This document shows positions 10,178 to 20,523 of a stretch of 64,000 nucleotides of DNA, one piece after another. The stretch comes from Melanopsichium pennsylvanicum (Eukaryota; Basidiomycota; Ustilaginomycetes; Ustilaginales), in contig OAPG01000012.1 in NCBI GenBank assembly GCA_900208305.1, positions 310,001 through 374,000 of the forward strand, read 5' to 3'. The translations under genes were made by a program, and so were the position numbers. The notes under the pieces were generated by a model. The model was given only the letters and a program-made list of their open reading frames with translations, did no database searches and had not been told where the DNA came from. Numbering within the stretch: position 1 is the first letter of the stretch; each line of letters opens with the position of its first letter.

Positions 10178-10877
10178 ACTTGATCTAACTAAGCTGCTTT
10201 GCGTGTATTGACAGAGCAAAGGCAGGGATGTGAGTCTGGCACTATATGTGAAAAGAAGAGGAGGGCTCAAGGATGTTCAACAAGAAAGGCTACGTTGCGG
10301 GGTTGAGCGAGCGAGATGGTGGATTCGCATCCGAAGATCCGAGGACGCGGAGAAGGCCGACCGAGACGGGCCTCGATTGACCCGATCCTAAAAATTAATT
10401 TAAGAATCGATGGTAAGATCGGGCGTCATGGCCTCCACAATCCCAAATTTATAGGTGTGAAAGCGGAATCACAGAATTGCTGCAAGATGCGTTCAACTGG
10501 TGCTGTATCGCGAAATTGAGCCAAATTTAGACATCTGAGTGTAAAGAGTGAATATTTGCACCGCTCATACAGTCACAGATATCTTCTGTATCTCAGTCAC
10601 CATTCAGTGATTGGAATCAGAATCGAGAGCACATTTCAGAAGCTGAACTTGATTTGCTGCTGCTGGCAGACAGCTGAACAAGCGATGCAAATAGCCAATG
10701 TTCTAGCTCGCTTGTCTGACCCCAAGCTTCATTAGCGTCTCTACTGATCACCTTTCCGCACATCCAACCCCAGCTGTTCCTTCACAAATACCAATATCAA
10801 TTCAGTCACGAGGTACTGTAGTCCCACAACCCTTCCTCCTTTCGGTTCAAGCCAAGACTTTACAACATTAAGTCAAA
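10178..10877. promoter_or_regulatory. Divergent spacer between uridine phosphorylase and the 10878 gene
   Basis: 700 nt between two gene starts on opposite strands. No supported open frame. Presumed to hold both promoters; no recognised element. Confidence 0.5.
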
Positions 10878-12035
10878 ATGGTTGACCCGACTTCGTACGT
10901 CAAAATGTTTTTCAAGAGCGTTTTCTCCATCTTTTCCCCCTCTACCACAACAGTGTGGCAAAACAACATTGCGTACTCTATCACGCTTCATAACCCCCGT
11001 GTCCTTCTCTACCGTGGTCCCGAGACGCACGTCACCTTCTCCATCTATGCTCAAGCTTACTCTGCTGAAGCGAGGAAGCAGCTCGAGACACTCAGCTCCA
11101 GTCAGATTGCAGCTATGGTCAAGGCAACTAATGTCCAGCTTGTGCAAAAGGGCTGGATTGCCGGTGCTGTCGGATGGAATGCAGCAGGCTACATGGGTGT
11201 TGCCACCAGGAAGGGTTGGGACATCACCCCTGTGGCCAGCGCAGCGTGGAAGGATACTCAAGACGAGAGCTCATCTGGTTTGAGTGAGAGAGAGCAGGAG
11301 GATGAGGATTACGGCGAGAAGCCTCAACGTCACTCCTTCTCTAACCATGACAGCAAGCACGAGTACGAGATGCAAACACTCTCCAAGACCTCGACCCAAT
11401 CCTCCTCGACCGGGACCTTGAAAGAAACACGTCACATTGCTTTGAAACGCAAGGAGAAGATCGATAAGCACATCCGTGCCCAATCTTCTTCCATCGACAC
11501 CGTCGACACTTCGTCTTCTTCCACTCGCGTTCTTGGAACCTACAAGTGCAGAATCCCCGTCGAAACTGGCGATGGCTACTTCCGTCTTTGGGTAACCCTC
11601 CCTTCATCCCCCGTCTCTCGCAGCTCGATTGGTATCGGAAGCCCAACATTCAGGCTCTTCTCTTTTTCCCTCACCAGTGCCTCTCCACGTGGTGCAGCCC
11701 TGCTCCCCGTTCCCGTAATCGTTCCTGAACTTGCTCTGCGCTCCATCTCAATCGCTCTCACCACCATCGTATACGGCTTGTTCCCCGTCGCAACCATCAT
11801 CGACAAACTTCTGCCCCGCTGGATGTCTCGCAGGTTTATCAATTGGGTCTACACCAGAGTGGGGGCAAAGGGTAAGACTGAACAACTCAAAGAAAGATAT
11901 CAGGTGGATCAGAAGGTCGAAGCAGCAAAACAGCAAGTCAAGAAAGTTCCCTTTGCAAGTGCAGGTATCAGGACTGACTGGGATCTCGAAAGAGATGCGC
12001 ACAGAGGTAAAGGTGGTTGGAGTTACTATTGGTGA
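10878..12035 (+). CDS. Conserved-looking protein of unknown function, 385 residues
   Basis: Single uninterrupted exon starting AAAATGGTTGACC. Not recognised. The N-terminal 130 residues look folded (WQNNIAYSITLHNPRVLLYR, SEARKQLE-like helix, KGWIAGAVGWNAAGYMGVATRKGW). Residues about 135-215 are a Ser/Glu/Lys-rich disordered linker. The C-terminal part has a hydrophobic stretch at about 283-312 (LALRSISIALTTIVYGLFPVA), then basic helices, and ends GGWSYYW. The layout would suit a membrane- or lipid-droplet-associated protein, but this is inference only. It is convergent with SAC3. Confidence 0.75.
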   Translation: MVDPTSYVKMFFKSVFSIFSPSTTTVWQNNIAYSITLHNPRVLLYRGPETHVTFSIYAQAYSAEARKQLETLSSSQIAAMVKATNVQLVQKGWIAGAVGWNAAGYMGVATRKGWDITPVASAAWKDTQDESSSGLSEREQEDEDYGEKPQRHSFSNHDSKHEYEMQTLSKTSTQSSSTGTLKETRHIALKRKEKIDKHIRAQSSSIDTVDTSSSSTRVLGTYKCRIPVETGDGYFRLWVTLPSSPVSRSSIGIGSPTFRLFSFSLTSASPRGAALLPVPVIVPELALRSISIALTTIVYGLFPVATIIDKLLPRWMSRRFINWVYTRVGAKGKTEQLKERYQVDQKVEAAKQQVKKVPFASAGIRTDWDLERDAHRGKGGWSYYW

Positions 12036-12151
12036 AAAATATGCAAACATACATATACACATAAAAGGTCAAAGGCGTTGGGACTACGCTAGCTTAAATT
12101 TCATTCTGTATCATATTCATTCAAAACTTATTCAAACGCACGTCGAAAGCG

Positions 12152-12173
12152 CCCCCCCCCCCCCCCCCCCCCC
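12152..12173. repeat. 22-nt run of C between convergent genes
   Basis: An uninterrupted homopolymer of about 22 C, 117 nt after the stop of the 10878 gene and 100 nt before the stop of SAC3. Its exact length is likely to be unreliable in any assembly. Confidence 0.9.
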
Positions 12174-12272
12174 ATGGAAAAATAACAACTCTTTTGTCAA
12201 TTCATCGTGCTGAGTTATGTGTTTGCGCAAGAGTCTTTTCAACGTTTCTAACTGATTGTGAACTAGGTGGTG

Positions 12273-15200
12273 CTATGAAGATGGGCTATCGAGGAAGCGT
12301 TTAGTGCGAGCAACCAGATTCCTCAACTCATTGACCTTATTCGCCTTTGGTGTCACCTCTAATACCGGTGGCGACGAAATTGCAGATTCAACCCGAACGC
12401 GCTTACTGGGTAAACCGATCTCTCTATCTCGTTGCGTAATTCTAGATTCACATTCGTTCCAAATCCTCCTCGTCTCATGCGCAATTTCGTCAACAGCCTT
12501 ACTGCAAAGTGTACCCAAACTTTCCTTCGCCTCAATCCACTCGTTTTCAGACCCCGGCTTAATCCCAATCCATACTTGACTAAGTTTGCCAAGCGATAGC
12601 CTGAAGAGCTCATCCACATGCTCCCTGTTCACTCCGCGAATCACCTCTTCGAATTTCGGTGATGATCCGAGCGACGAAAGGAGTTGTGAGCGAAGCAGCA
12701 GCTTTCGATCTTGCTCTTCGCCGACGAGTGAATCAATTTGCCAAAGTGCCATGTCGACCAATTTGGATCCAGCACTCGCACTGTCGTGATGTGGAGAGGG
12801 GATGGCAAGTTTGATCGTGTCTTCCTCATTATCTTTAATAATCGTCTCGGACAGATTGAGCACCGTGCGCAGGATGTGGTTGGCAAGAGCAGTGAGGATC
12901 TGCAGCGTCTTACATGCAACGCCCTCGACTTGTGACGCGCTGCTTGAAGAAAATGAAGCAGAAGGGACTCTAGGCGGATCACCTGATAAGAGATCGAACA
13001 GTAGCCCAGACGTGCGACTCCACTGGTCATAAAGGCCATGTACCAGATGCTGGACGCTTGATCGGTGAGGAAGGCGGAGGTAAAGGTTGGGGTTGGGCGA
13101 CAGGTCCGGTATGGTCAGGGAAAGGAGTGTTGCGAAAGTGTCGTCGATTGACACAGAGGCGTCGTCGAGTGAAACGACTCCAACTCGGTCGAACGTGCGG
13201 GAGACAAGCGACGAGGTTGGGATGACGGATACAGAACGCAAGGTGGCTGGGTTGTTGGTGTTCGCTTTGTTCCGATTCAGGCCAAGACTTGTGAGTATGG
13301 TCTCGGAGCGTGCTATGTTAATGCCTCTCACCAAGTCGGCGTCAGACATTTCTGCGTCCCCATCAACATCAGCAGAGCTTGCTGAAGCGACATCAGTCCC
13401 ACCCCAAGCAACGACCAGTAGCCCAACAGCCAATCGACTTTCCCTAACCATCTTTGTCTGTGCAACTTCCAGCAACCTTGCCCTATCTCCTTCGTCCACC
13501 ACATTGCGCTCTTTCACAGTCTTTGCTTGCGCAGCCGCCGGACTTTTCTCGAAAATCACCAACCCCACCTGGCCACCCTCATCTTGCTTCGGAAGAATCG
13601 CGTCGACTTCACTGCCAGTAATGTCTGCGATTTCCAGCCTTGACCCGTCTGCAAGATCCACTTCCAGCAAGTCCCTGCCATAATTTATATTCTTGCTGTC
13701 GGTCGGAGCGGCGGAGGAAAATCCGAACTTGATTCGCAACCAGCTGGATGCGACATGCTGATCAGGTGCTCCCGAATAGAGAACGACGAGGCGATCAAGG
13801 TCGGCTGGACGGAAGTGGAGAAGTAAATCCTCAATGTGGTCTGCGAGCCGGTGTAGAAGCGAGCCTTCTGCCCAGAGCTGATCGCGTTGTCGACGGACGC
13901 TTGTGTAGCGTTCCATCAAGGCCGCATCACCTTGGAGCGGTGTGCGTCGATCGGGGCTCGAGTCTTTGTCGAGCTTGCGCTTAAGACGTGCAGCGGATGA
14001 GTCGGCTGGAGTGTGTCCTCGTTCGCCTGTCAGAAGTGCTCGACGGATTGAAAATGCCCTACTGATCGGGCTGTACTTTTGCTCGGTGGACGGCGGAAGC
14101 TTGTTCATGCCGTAGCGACCGGGCGTGGCTTCTGCTTGGTTACGATCGAGAATGTCCCTCTCTTTGATCCTGTTGCGGATATCCTCCAAACGTTGTCTTT
14201 GCTGTTCCCGATCCCGTCTCTCATCCAGCGCCTCGTGCCATTGTTGATAAGCGCGCATAACACAGCTTCGATCGCAGAAAACGTCCGCAGCAGCAACCTG
14301 GGCAAGCTTCTCTGTTGCTTCCACCGCGACCTCATCCGCCAGCCTTTGCCAAAGCCTGTCTGCAACATGTGCCAAGACTTTGTTTCTCGATTCTGCTCTG
14401 CGGCGGGCTTCTTCCTCGTGAACCGCGCGTGCCGCAGACTTGGCTGCAGCTGAACGTACGACCTCGTCAAACAAAGTTCTGAATGCGCGGCCGACAGCAT
14501 AGTTCCGAGCTGCGTTCTTGCGCAGAGCCTGAGCTCTCTCTTCGGCATCAACTTTGGCTGCTACAGCTGCTTGCACCGCTGCAAAACCGTTGTCGTTCGA
14601 ATCTCGGCGCTTTGAGGTTGTGGTAGATGATGGCGCAGAGCCTTTCTCGATTTCGACAGGCTTCAGAGCGGTGACTGCAGTCGACTTGGATTCTGGTTCG
14701 GCTCGAGTGGACTCCTTGGACGCGAGCGACGAAGTGAAGAAAGAGGGAATTGAGGGCTTGCTAGACTCGGTGTCTGCTTTCTGTAAAGTACCGAATGAGA
14801 AGGGTGACGCAGCTGACGTCTTTGGCTTCGGTCCCCTCTCTTTGCTTCCATCGATGCTCTGTGCGCCAAAGGGACTCTTGGCAGCCGGTTGACCGAACGA
14901 GAAGCTCGGCAGCGAAGACGATCTGTCCTGCAAATCTGGTGATTGAGGAGTTGACGCTGTAATTTTGCTCCGCAGGAACGCATGCGACACACTTGACTCT
15001 TGCTTCGCTTGCGCCGTATCCTTTCCAACTGCTCCAAAACTTGGCATGCTGGGTTTCGCGGTGGAATCGTCGTTATGATCGCTGCCTCTGATGCGGGTGA
15101 ACCTTCCAAAGGCCGTCGCAGGTATCGACGTGCGAGTGCCAGAAGATGCAGGAGCACTGTAAGACGGTGTGAACGGACTTGCTGCTGCAGTCAGCTTTGA

Positions 15201-18035
15201 AGGCGATGCCGATCCAAAAGCAGAAGGTGAGCTTTCTTTTTGCTGCGATTGTTGCTGATCGAACGCTGATGAGGCAGACGAGTCGAATGCTGATGGAGGA
15301 CCTTGTTGTTGTTTGAGACCGAATGTTGGTGGTGCATTTGAAGGCTTGCTAGCTGCTGGTGGCGCTTGCGGTCTCGCCTGTGAGGTTGGAACGATAGCGC
15401 TAGCAGAAGCACGACCATCCACGACATCAGCACTGCTCCACGAGCCGCGCTTGGCCTCAACAATCGTCGAGCTAAACGGAGTCGCCAGCGGCTTGTCTTC
15501 ATTGATGGCTGCGGTTCGATGGATCTTGACGCCGATAACTGTTTCCGCCTCATACTCGAGCTCGAGCCCCAAGTGCTTTACCATAGCCAGTACCTGTTCA
15601 GCCGAGTCCATGCCAAGCAAGTGCTGCACTCTCTCGATTGGCAGGGCTCGGTGCTGCGCCATGTACGCTTTAGACAAAGCTTTGACGGCACCGATGCGTA
15701 TGGAGCTGAACGAGTTCTCGGCGAGACAAGCCATAAGGTAGTTGACATTTGGTTTACGCAGCTCGGCAAAGAACTTGGAAAAGAAGTTGAGCGTTGCTTC
15801 TGTGTTTCGCGGCTGTCCACGCTTTTCGAGATTGTTGGAACGCTGTGCTAGTTGGCGCAAGTTGAGTGCGGTTTGGACCAAGGGAGAGCGAAATACATTG
15901 CCGGGAAGCAACTCTGCCTCTCGCAGCGTTTCAGGATCTCGGAGGTGAAGCAGAAGGTTGTATGCGCGGAATTCGGCCTCGTTGGGAGAAGGCTGACCGG
16001 TACTGGCAGCGCCGCTTGAAGAGGACTTGCGGCGATTGTCATCGTAGAACTCGATGAGGCTGCGCATGGTCTTGCGCAGTTGCTCGAGCTCCTGTTGTTC
16101 ACTCCATCCTTCCGCACCAGGTCCACCTCGCCAATGGAGACAAAGGATATGATATCGTGCGATACGCTCGTGACACTCGATTGCAATCGGTCCGCCTTCG
16201 CTCTGGACGATAAAGTCTTGACGCACAGCACGCGTGCGATTCCAGAGGAAGCCTTGGACGGCTGTGAACCTCGGATCGTTCGGATCGGAAGGTAAAAGGT
16301 CATGAAAGAGATAGTCCAGAGTGCGCTTCAGCACAGGAGGAGGACGCACATCCTCTGGCAAGGGCAGTTCGCGGCCAGCGGCAGGTCGGCGGTAGATCTT
16401 GACCGCAATGCGTGGATCCACTCGATCGGTTCCGGGATAAAGTTCCAAAGGATCAAGCTCCTTCTGGAATTCACGCTCCTCGCGCTCGAATTCGGGACAC
16501 ATGTCTTGACAAGTGCCAACAAGTTTGACCGCCAAAGCGAGATCTGTTGGCTTGTCGGGATCTGGAAGGATGCCTGACTTGATGTAAGCATTTCGAAGTG
16601 CTTCTCTGCCGCCTTTCATCTCGAGGAAGCGATTGCCAACCTTAGGAGCGTCCTCGAAGCGCTTCTTGCGTAGTTCATCCTCATCCTCGGTGCCTGCACT
16701 TCCTCCTGCTCTAAAAGGCGAGCCAGAGCCATCACCTGGTGTTGATGTGCCTGTGCGGTCTTTTCTGAGGAAGTTGGAGAAGGAGCTTGTGGGGGCAGCA
16801 GGTGCAGATGAGACAGCAGCAGGAGCGAGTGTATGAGTCACTGGAGTAGATGATGTCGCAGAAGCAGCGCTTGTCGGTGGTTGAGCTGCTGAAAAGGGAG
16901 AGCCAAACGTCGAGATGGTCGTTGAACCCCCACCGAAAGCGGAGGAGGGAGCGGCTGGCACACCTCCAAAGGCGGATGACTGCGGTTTTGATCCAAAGGT
17001 GGGAACGGAGTCTGATGCCTGAGCGCTTCCGAAAGCTGTGGCAGATGGCTTGTCGCTACTGGCAGTCGAGCCAAGTGTGGACGTATTGTGTCCAAAGCTG
17101 GTTGTTGTCTTTGTGGATGGGAAAGATGAGCTTGGCTGGTTGAAGAGAGTTGTTGGCGAGCTACTGGTCTGTGATGAAGCGGAAGTGTTGAGCTGGGCAG
17201 ACGAGAAGGACGAGCCTGGCTGCTTGAAGGCAGAACCAGAAGGTACAACAGACCCATTGCTCTGCAGGGGAGGCTGCACACCAAACACTGAAGACGCAGC
17301 CGACATTTGATTGTTGTAAGGATTGAAAGAGGCCAAGGCTGAAGGTGCCGGTGCAGCTTGCTGTAGTGCATTGAATGTGGTCGACTTGTTGGCGAAGGGC
17401 TGCGGTCGTGGTCGTGGCGTATGCATCAGGCTGTCTGGATTCGCTGCGTCCATTCTACTTGCGCTACCGTCGTCCATCGAAGCGGCCTGTTGATTCGTGT
17501 TGCTGTGCGAAGCCAAAGGCCTGTTTGGGCGGATCATACCTCCGCCCCTTCCACCACCACGAAATGCTCCTGAGTTTGGAGGTCTGCCTTCAGTCGATCG
17601 AGAAGTAAACGGTCTTGGACGGTTGCCAAATGTCGACTGCTGCTGCTGCTGCTGCTGCTGCGATTGAAACTGCTGGCCAGAAGGAGGACGAGATCTGTTG
17701 AAGCTAGTTTGTGGTGGCCTTGATTGCTGTCCGCCATTGAACGAGCGTGGGCCGCTAAATCCAGACTGTGGAGGCTGCGGCCGTGGTCGACCGTTCAAGG
17801 GGCGCGGGTTGCCGAAACTGGGTTGCTGGTGTATATTGTTGTTGGACGGAAAGGCCGTTGATGAAGAATACTGAGACGGTGGTCGAGAAAACGTGTTTGG
17901 TGGTGTACTGCTTGTCGATGCGAACGGTGTCTGCGTTCGTGCGAACGCACCAATTGCAGTTGAGCTTGTAGTAGCGCCTGAACAAAAGCCAGAGCTAGAG
18001 CCGAAGCCAGAGCCAGTGCCAGTGCCTTGCTGCAT
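12273..18035 (-). CDS. SAC3: SAC3/GANP-family nuclear mRNA export scaffold
   Basis: Scaffold of the TREX-2 complex, which links transcription, nuclear pores and mRNA export. One 5763-nt exon, 1920 residues. The ATG at 18035 (MQQGTGTGSGFG) was chosen because the open frame upstream has no ATG and looks like an intron ending CACAG just before it. N-terminal 480 residues: disordered, rich in FG, SFG and AFG repeats and a CAG-type poly-Gln (about 17639-17665), as in Sac3/Nup proteins. SAC3/GANP core from about residue 505: GTCQDMCPEFEREERE, then FLWNRTRAVRQDF and the PCI-like helical repeats (LNFFSKFFAELRKPNVNYLM). At about 1190-1330 a long charged helix (VLAHVADRLWQRLADEV, VMRAYQQWHEALDERRD) fits the CID region that binds Sus1 and Cdc31. 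The C-terminal 500 residues are of unknown fold. Confidence 0.93.
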   Translation of the reverse strand: MQQGTGTGSGFGSSSGFCSGATTSSTAIGAFARTQTPFASTSSTPPNTFSRPPSQYSSSTAFPSNNNIHQQPSFGNPRPLNGRPRPQPPQSGFSGPRSFNGGQQSRPPQTSFNRSRPPSGQQFQSQQQQQQQQSTFGNRPRPFTSRSTEGRPPNSGAFRGGGRGGGMIRPNRPLASHSNTNQQAASMDDGSASRMDAANPDSLMHTPRPRPQPFANKSTTFNALQQAAPAPSALASFNPYNNQMSAASSVFGVQPPLQSNGSVVPSGSAFKQPGSSFSSAQLNTSASSQTSSSPTTLFNQPSSSFPSTKTTTSFGHNTSTLGSTASSDKPSATAFGSAQASDSVPTFGSKPQSSAFGGVPAAPSSAFGGGSTTISTFGSPFSAAQPPTSAASATSSTPVTHTLAPAAVSSAPAAPTSSFSNFLRKDRTGTSTPGDGSGSPFRAGGSAGTEDEDELRKKRFEDAPKVGNRFLEMKGGREALRNAYIKSGILPDPDKPTDLALAVKLVGTCQDMCPEFEREEREFQKELDPLELYPGTDRVDPRIAVKIYRRPAAGRELPLPEDVRPPPVLKRTLDYLFHDLLPSDPNDPRFTAVQGFLWNRTRAVRQDFIVQSEGGPIAIECHERIARYHILCLHWRGGPGAEGWSEQQELEQLRKTMRSLIEFYDDNRRKSSSSGAASTGQPSPNEAEFRAYNLLLHLRDPETLREAELLPGNVFRSPLVQTALNLRQLAQRSNNLEKRGQPRNTEATLNFFSKFFAELRKPNVNYLMACLAENSFSSIRIGAVKALSKAYMAQHRALPIERVQHLLGMDSAEQVLAMVKHLGLELEYEAETVIGVKIHRTAAINEDKPLATPFSSTIVEAKRGSWSSADVVDGRASASAIVPTSQARPQAPPAASKPSNAPPTFGLKQQQGPPSAFDSSASSAFDQQQSQQKESSPSAFGSASPSKLTAAASPFTPSYSAPASSGTRTSIPATAFGRFTRIRGSDHNDDSTAKPSMPSFGAVGKDTAQAKQESSVSHAFLRSKITASTPQSPDLQDRSSSLPSFSFGQPAAKSPFGAQSIDGSKERGPKPKTSAASPFSFGTLQKADTESSKPSIPSFFTSSLASKESTRAEPESKSTAVTALKPVEIEKGSAPSSTTTSKRRDSNDNGFAAVQAAVAAKVDAEERAQALRKNAARNYAVGRAFRTLFDEVVRSAAAKSAARAVHEEEARRRAESRNKVLAHVADRLWQRLADEVAVEATEKLAQVAAADVFCDRSCVMRAYQQWHEALDERRDREQQRQRLEDIRNRIKERDILDRNQAEATPGRYGMNKLPPSTEQKYSPISRAFSIRRALLTGERGHTPADSSAARLKRKLDKDSSPDRRTPLQGDAALMERYTSVRRQRDQLWAEGSLLHRLADHIEDLLLHFRPADLDRLVVLYSGAPDQHVASSWLRIKFGFSSAAPTDSKNINYGRDLLEVDLADGSRLEIADITGSEVDAILPKQDEGGQVGLVIFEKSPAAAQAKTVKERNVVDEGDRARLLEVAQTKMVRESRLAVGLLVVAWGGTDVASASSADVDGDAEMSDADLVRGINIARSETILTSLGLNRNKANTNNPATLRSVSVIPTSSLVSRTFDRVGVVSLDDASVSIDDTFATLLSLTIPDLSPNPNLYLRLPHRSSVQHLVHGLYDQWSRTSGLLFDLLSGDPPRVPSASFSSSSASQVEGVACKTLQILTALANHILRTVLNLSETIIKDNEEDTIKLAIPSPHHDSASAGSKLVDMALWQIDSLVGEEQDRKLLLRSQLLSSLGSSPKFEEVIRGVNREHVDELFRLSLGKLSQVWIGIKPGSENEWIEAKESLGTLCSKAVDEIAHETRRIWNECESRITQRDREIGLPSKRVRVESAISSPPVLEVTPKANKVNELRNLVARTKRFLDSPSS

Positions 18036-19075
18036 GTCTAGCTGTGAAAAGGCTTTGGCCGCGACGATACAGTGAGTATGACAATACCGTGCCAATTACT
18101 TTCGTAGCATGTCTTTGTTGATGTGAAATGGGCGTGAGTTTTGGTGCGGTGATGGGCCAGATGATGTTGAGCCAAGTCAAGTCTGCCAATGCTTAGAGTA
18201 AGCGAAGTTGCTATCGCTTGAGGGTAAAGAGCGGTGCAATCAAGAGGCAAAGAAAGCTTGACCGAGATGTGTCAATGATGATGTTGCCCAGTGCGGTCCC
18301 TTTGGAGCGATGTCAAGACAGGTATACTTGAACCTTGCCTCTCCACACGCATTTCGTGTTTGACAAGGTCAACGCCGATATCCGAATTTTTACAGATACT
18401 ATATCAGACTATGCCAGCTTTGCTTTCCTTGCACCTTAAATTCATCTGTCTCAAAGTGCAACGTGTGTTTGAACACTCTGCCTCAACAACCGTGACCATT
18501 CGAGAATCCAACACTACCAACACAAAGCTCATATGCAAACTCGAAAGATGCGTCATCTTGAATACTTGCTGCAAAAAAACGGTTCAAGACACGATCAGAT
18601 CCCGGATGCTCATCAGAAGCGCTGCAGCCCCTATACGGAACTCCTGATTTCAGCCGCACAGTCACATAAGCGCCAAAACACCGGCTAAAATGCCCGAGGT
18701 GCAACTGCAACAGGCCCAAAAAAAGGTCAGTAAAACGGAGAATTGGTATTGGCGTTAGATCAAGCTGGAGAGGAGCAGCTAGATTGCGTTGGGGATGTAG
18801 GCGTGAAAGAGAAAAGTTGACACGTCGGAAATCAGTATGAACAAAGGGCATGACTGGGATCGTGAGACGAGGATGATGAAGTTTTGATGTTAAGCGGACC
18901 GAAAAAAGCATCCGATCCATCGTGAGCGAATCCTGAGCAGAGTCGTATGACTACACCGTGGTCGACTGTGTAAGATACCTCACACGGTCGATAATTCGAA
19001 TTCGGCTCTTCCGGCACGAGAAAACCTGAGGGAGACACGTGCCAAGGGAGACGGCTATGGCTTGGACACCATAAT
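18036..19075. other. Intergenic: SAC3 upstream region and YOP1 3' region
   Basis: 1040 nt without a supported gene. The part next to 18036 contains a plausible 5'UTR intron of SAC3 (acceptor CTTTTCACAG just before the ATG). Nothing else was recognised. Confidence 0.5.
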
Positions 19076-20523
19076 TTAGTGGGTCTCAGCAGGGGCGGCA
19101 GGGGCAGCAGGAGTGCTGGCGTTGGCCTGGTGGACAGTCTTTTGGGTGGTCAAGAAGGCGGGGCGGATGACCTTGCTGTAGACCATCTTGGCGCCCTGGG
19201 TCTGGGGCAACATGAGCCAGACGATGGCAAGGGTCTTGATGGTGTAGTACCAGGGAACGTAGTAGAGAACGATAGGCGAAAAGGTCTCGAGGAACGTGAA
19301 CATGCCGAAAACGACCCAGTATGTGAGCCACTGGACGTCATCCTGAGGCTGAGGGCTCTCAAGGGCCTTGAGGGAGAAGTAGGCAGGGATGAAAAAGCCG
19401 AGAAGGTTGGTCAAGAAGCCGGCGGCACTGTTGGAAATCAGGCGGAAAGGGTCACACATGAACATGGGTCCGAGAGTCAGTTCAGCTGTCCGTGGAGGCG
19501 AAGATGTAATTGGGGAGTATGAAGCCCGAAGGGAGGAGTGCCGTGAAGCTTGGACGTATCTTGTACTTACATGTTGAAGAAGACGAACTGTTGCGGCGAG
19601 GAGAAGAGCGGCGCAACAAGAAGATGTAAGCAGCATCAGAGGGTGGGAGTTAGCAAACTGCAGCCGCACTGCTTTGATCCGATTCTCCGGTCCCTGCACA
19701 GCTGGTTTTTTGAAGAGCTCCTAAAAGGAGCACGATTGCATCTCCACTGCCAGAACAGGTAGCACCGTGTTGTGATTATTTCCATGAAATTATTCTGTCT
19801 TTGATTCAGCTGCTCGCATTGGCTGTGCCGCAAAACCAGTGCAACGAAAGTCCAATTTTCAAGCTGCTTCGAACGAGTCAGATCGCCTTACTTACGAGGG
19901 TGAAGATACCGAAAGCGCCGAGGGCAGCGTAAGCCTTGGGGATGGGGACGGTCTGCTCGAACTTCTGGAGTGCAGGGTACCTGGAGAGCTGTGAGTTGTA
20001 GAGCATGGTCGGACGGGAGACGTGGATTGATACAATACCAATTTGGTTCGTCAGTTTGCCATTTGTAGATCTGGTTCATGTTCGAATCCGAGGGTACGGA
20101 ATGAGAAACTCACCTCCTTGTCGATCTATTATGCGCAGAGATTCGCGATGTTCACAACACGGCAACAGAGGTCGAGAGTGCATTTTTGAGGTGGTAAGAA
20201 GAGTCAATGAAGTCGTAATTGTGGTACGTTTACAATTGTGCGGTGATAGAGTGTAAGTTGAATGCGATGAGAAGAGAAGAGAAGAGAAGAGAAGAGAAGA
20301 GAAGAGAAGAGAAGAGAAGAGAAGAGAAGAGAAGAGGACAAAGCACTTGATTAACATTCTGAACAACGATTTGCACGGAGCAGCGTCTTGTCATGAATCA
20401 AGCGAGTGCTTGATTTGCAAGTTTGCGAGGTGCACAAAGCTATTAAAATTTAGAAGGATAAACACGAACCTGAGCGATAAAGTAATCGACCTTCTGCTGG
20501 AATTGTTGAGCTTGAGCTGCCAT
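19076..20523 (-). CDS. YOP1: Yop1/DP1/HVA22 ER-tubule-shaping protein, five exons including two microexons
   Basis: Reticulon-like hairpin membrane protein that curves the tubular endoplasmic reticulum. Exons on the minus strand: 20523-20470, 20125-20114 (12 nt), 19988-19896, 19587-19571 (17 nt), 19427-19076; 528 nt, 175 residues. Exon 1 reads MAAQAQQFQQKVDYFIAQ, the 12-nt exon IDKE, exon 3 LSRYPALQKFEQ through FGIFTL, the 17-nt exon FVFFN plus AT, and the last exon AAGFLTNLLGFFIPAYFSLKALES, WLTYWVVFGMFTFLE and PQTQGAKMVYSK. Each junction is GT-AG and in phase, and together they restore the family's continuous sequence. Reading the last exon upstream without splicing gives a stop or unrelated residues. 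Intron 1 contains the pentanucleotide repeat at 20269-20336. Confidence 0.92.
20269..20336. repeat. (GAGAA)n microsatellite, about 13-14 copies, in YOP1 intron 1
   Basis: A near-perfect pentanucleotide array on the plus strand. On the transcribed strand it is a pyrimidine-rich (TTCTC)n tract, inside the intron between exon 1 and the 12-nt exon. Confidence 0.95.

Noticed and set aside
19428..19699. N-terminal extension of the last YOP1 exon (reading TLGPMFMCDPFRLISNS)
   Set aside because: Intron sequence read through. The acceptor before 19427 joined to the 17-nt exon gives the family sequence instead.
20060..20090. GTTCGAATCC, resembling a tRNA T-loop
   Set aside because: No matching T-stem, anticodon arm or acceptor stem nearby, and it lies within a YOP1 intron.
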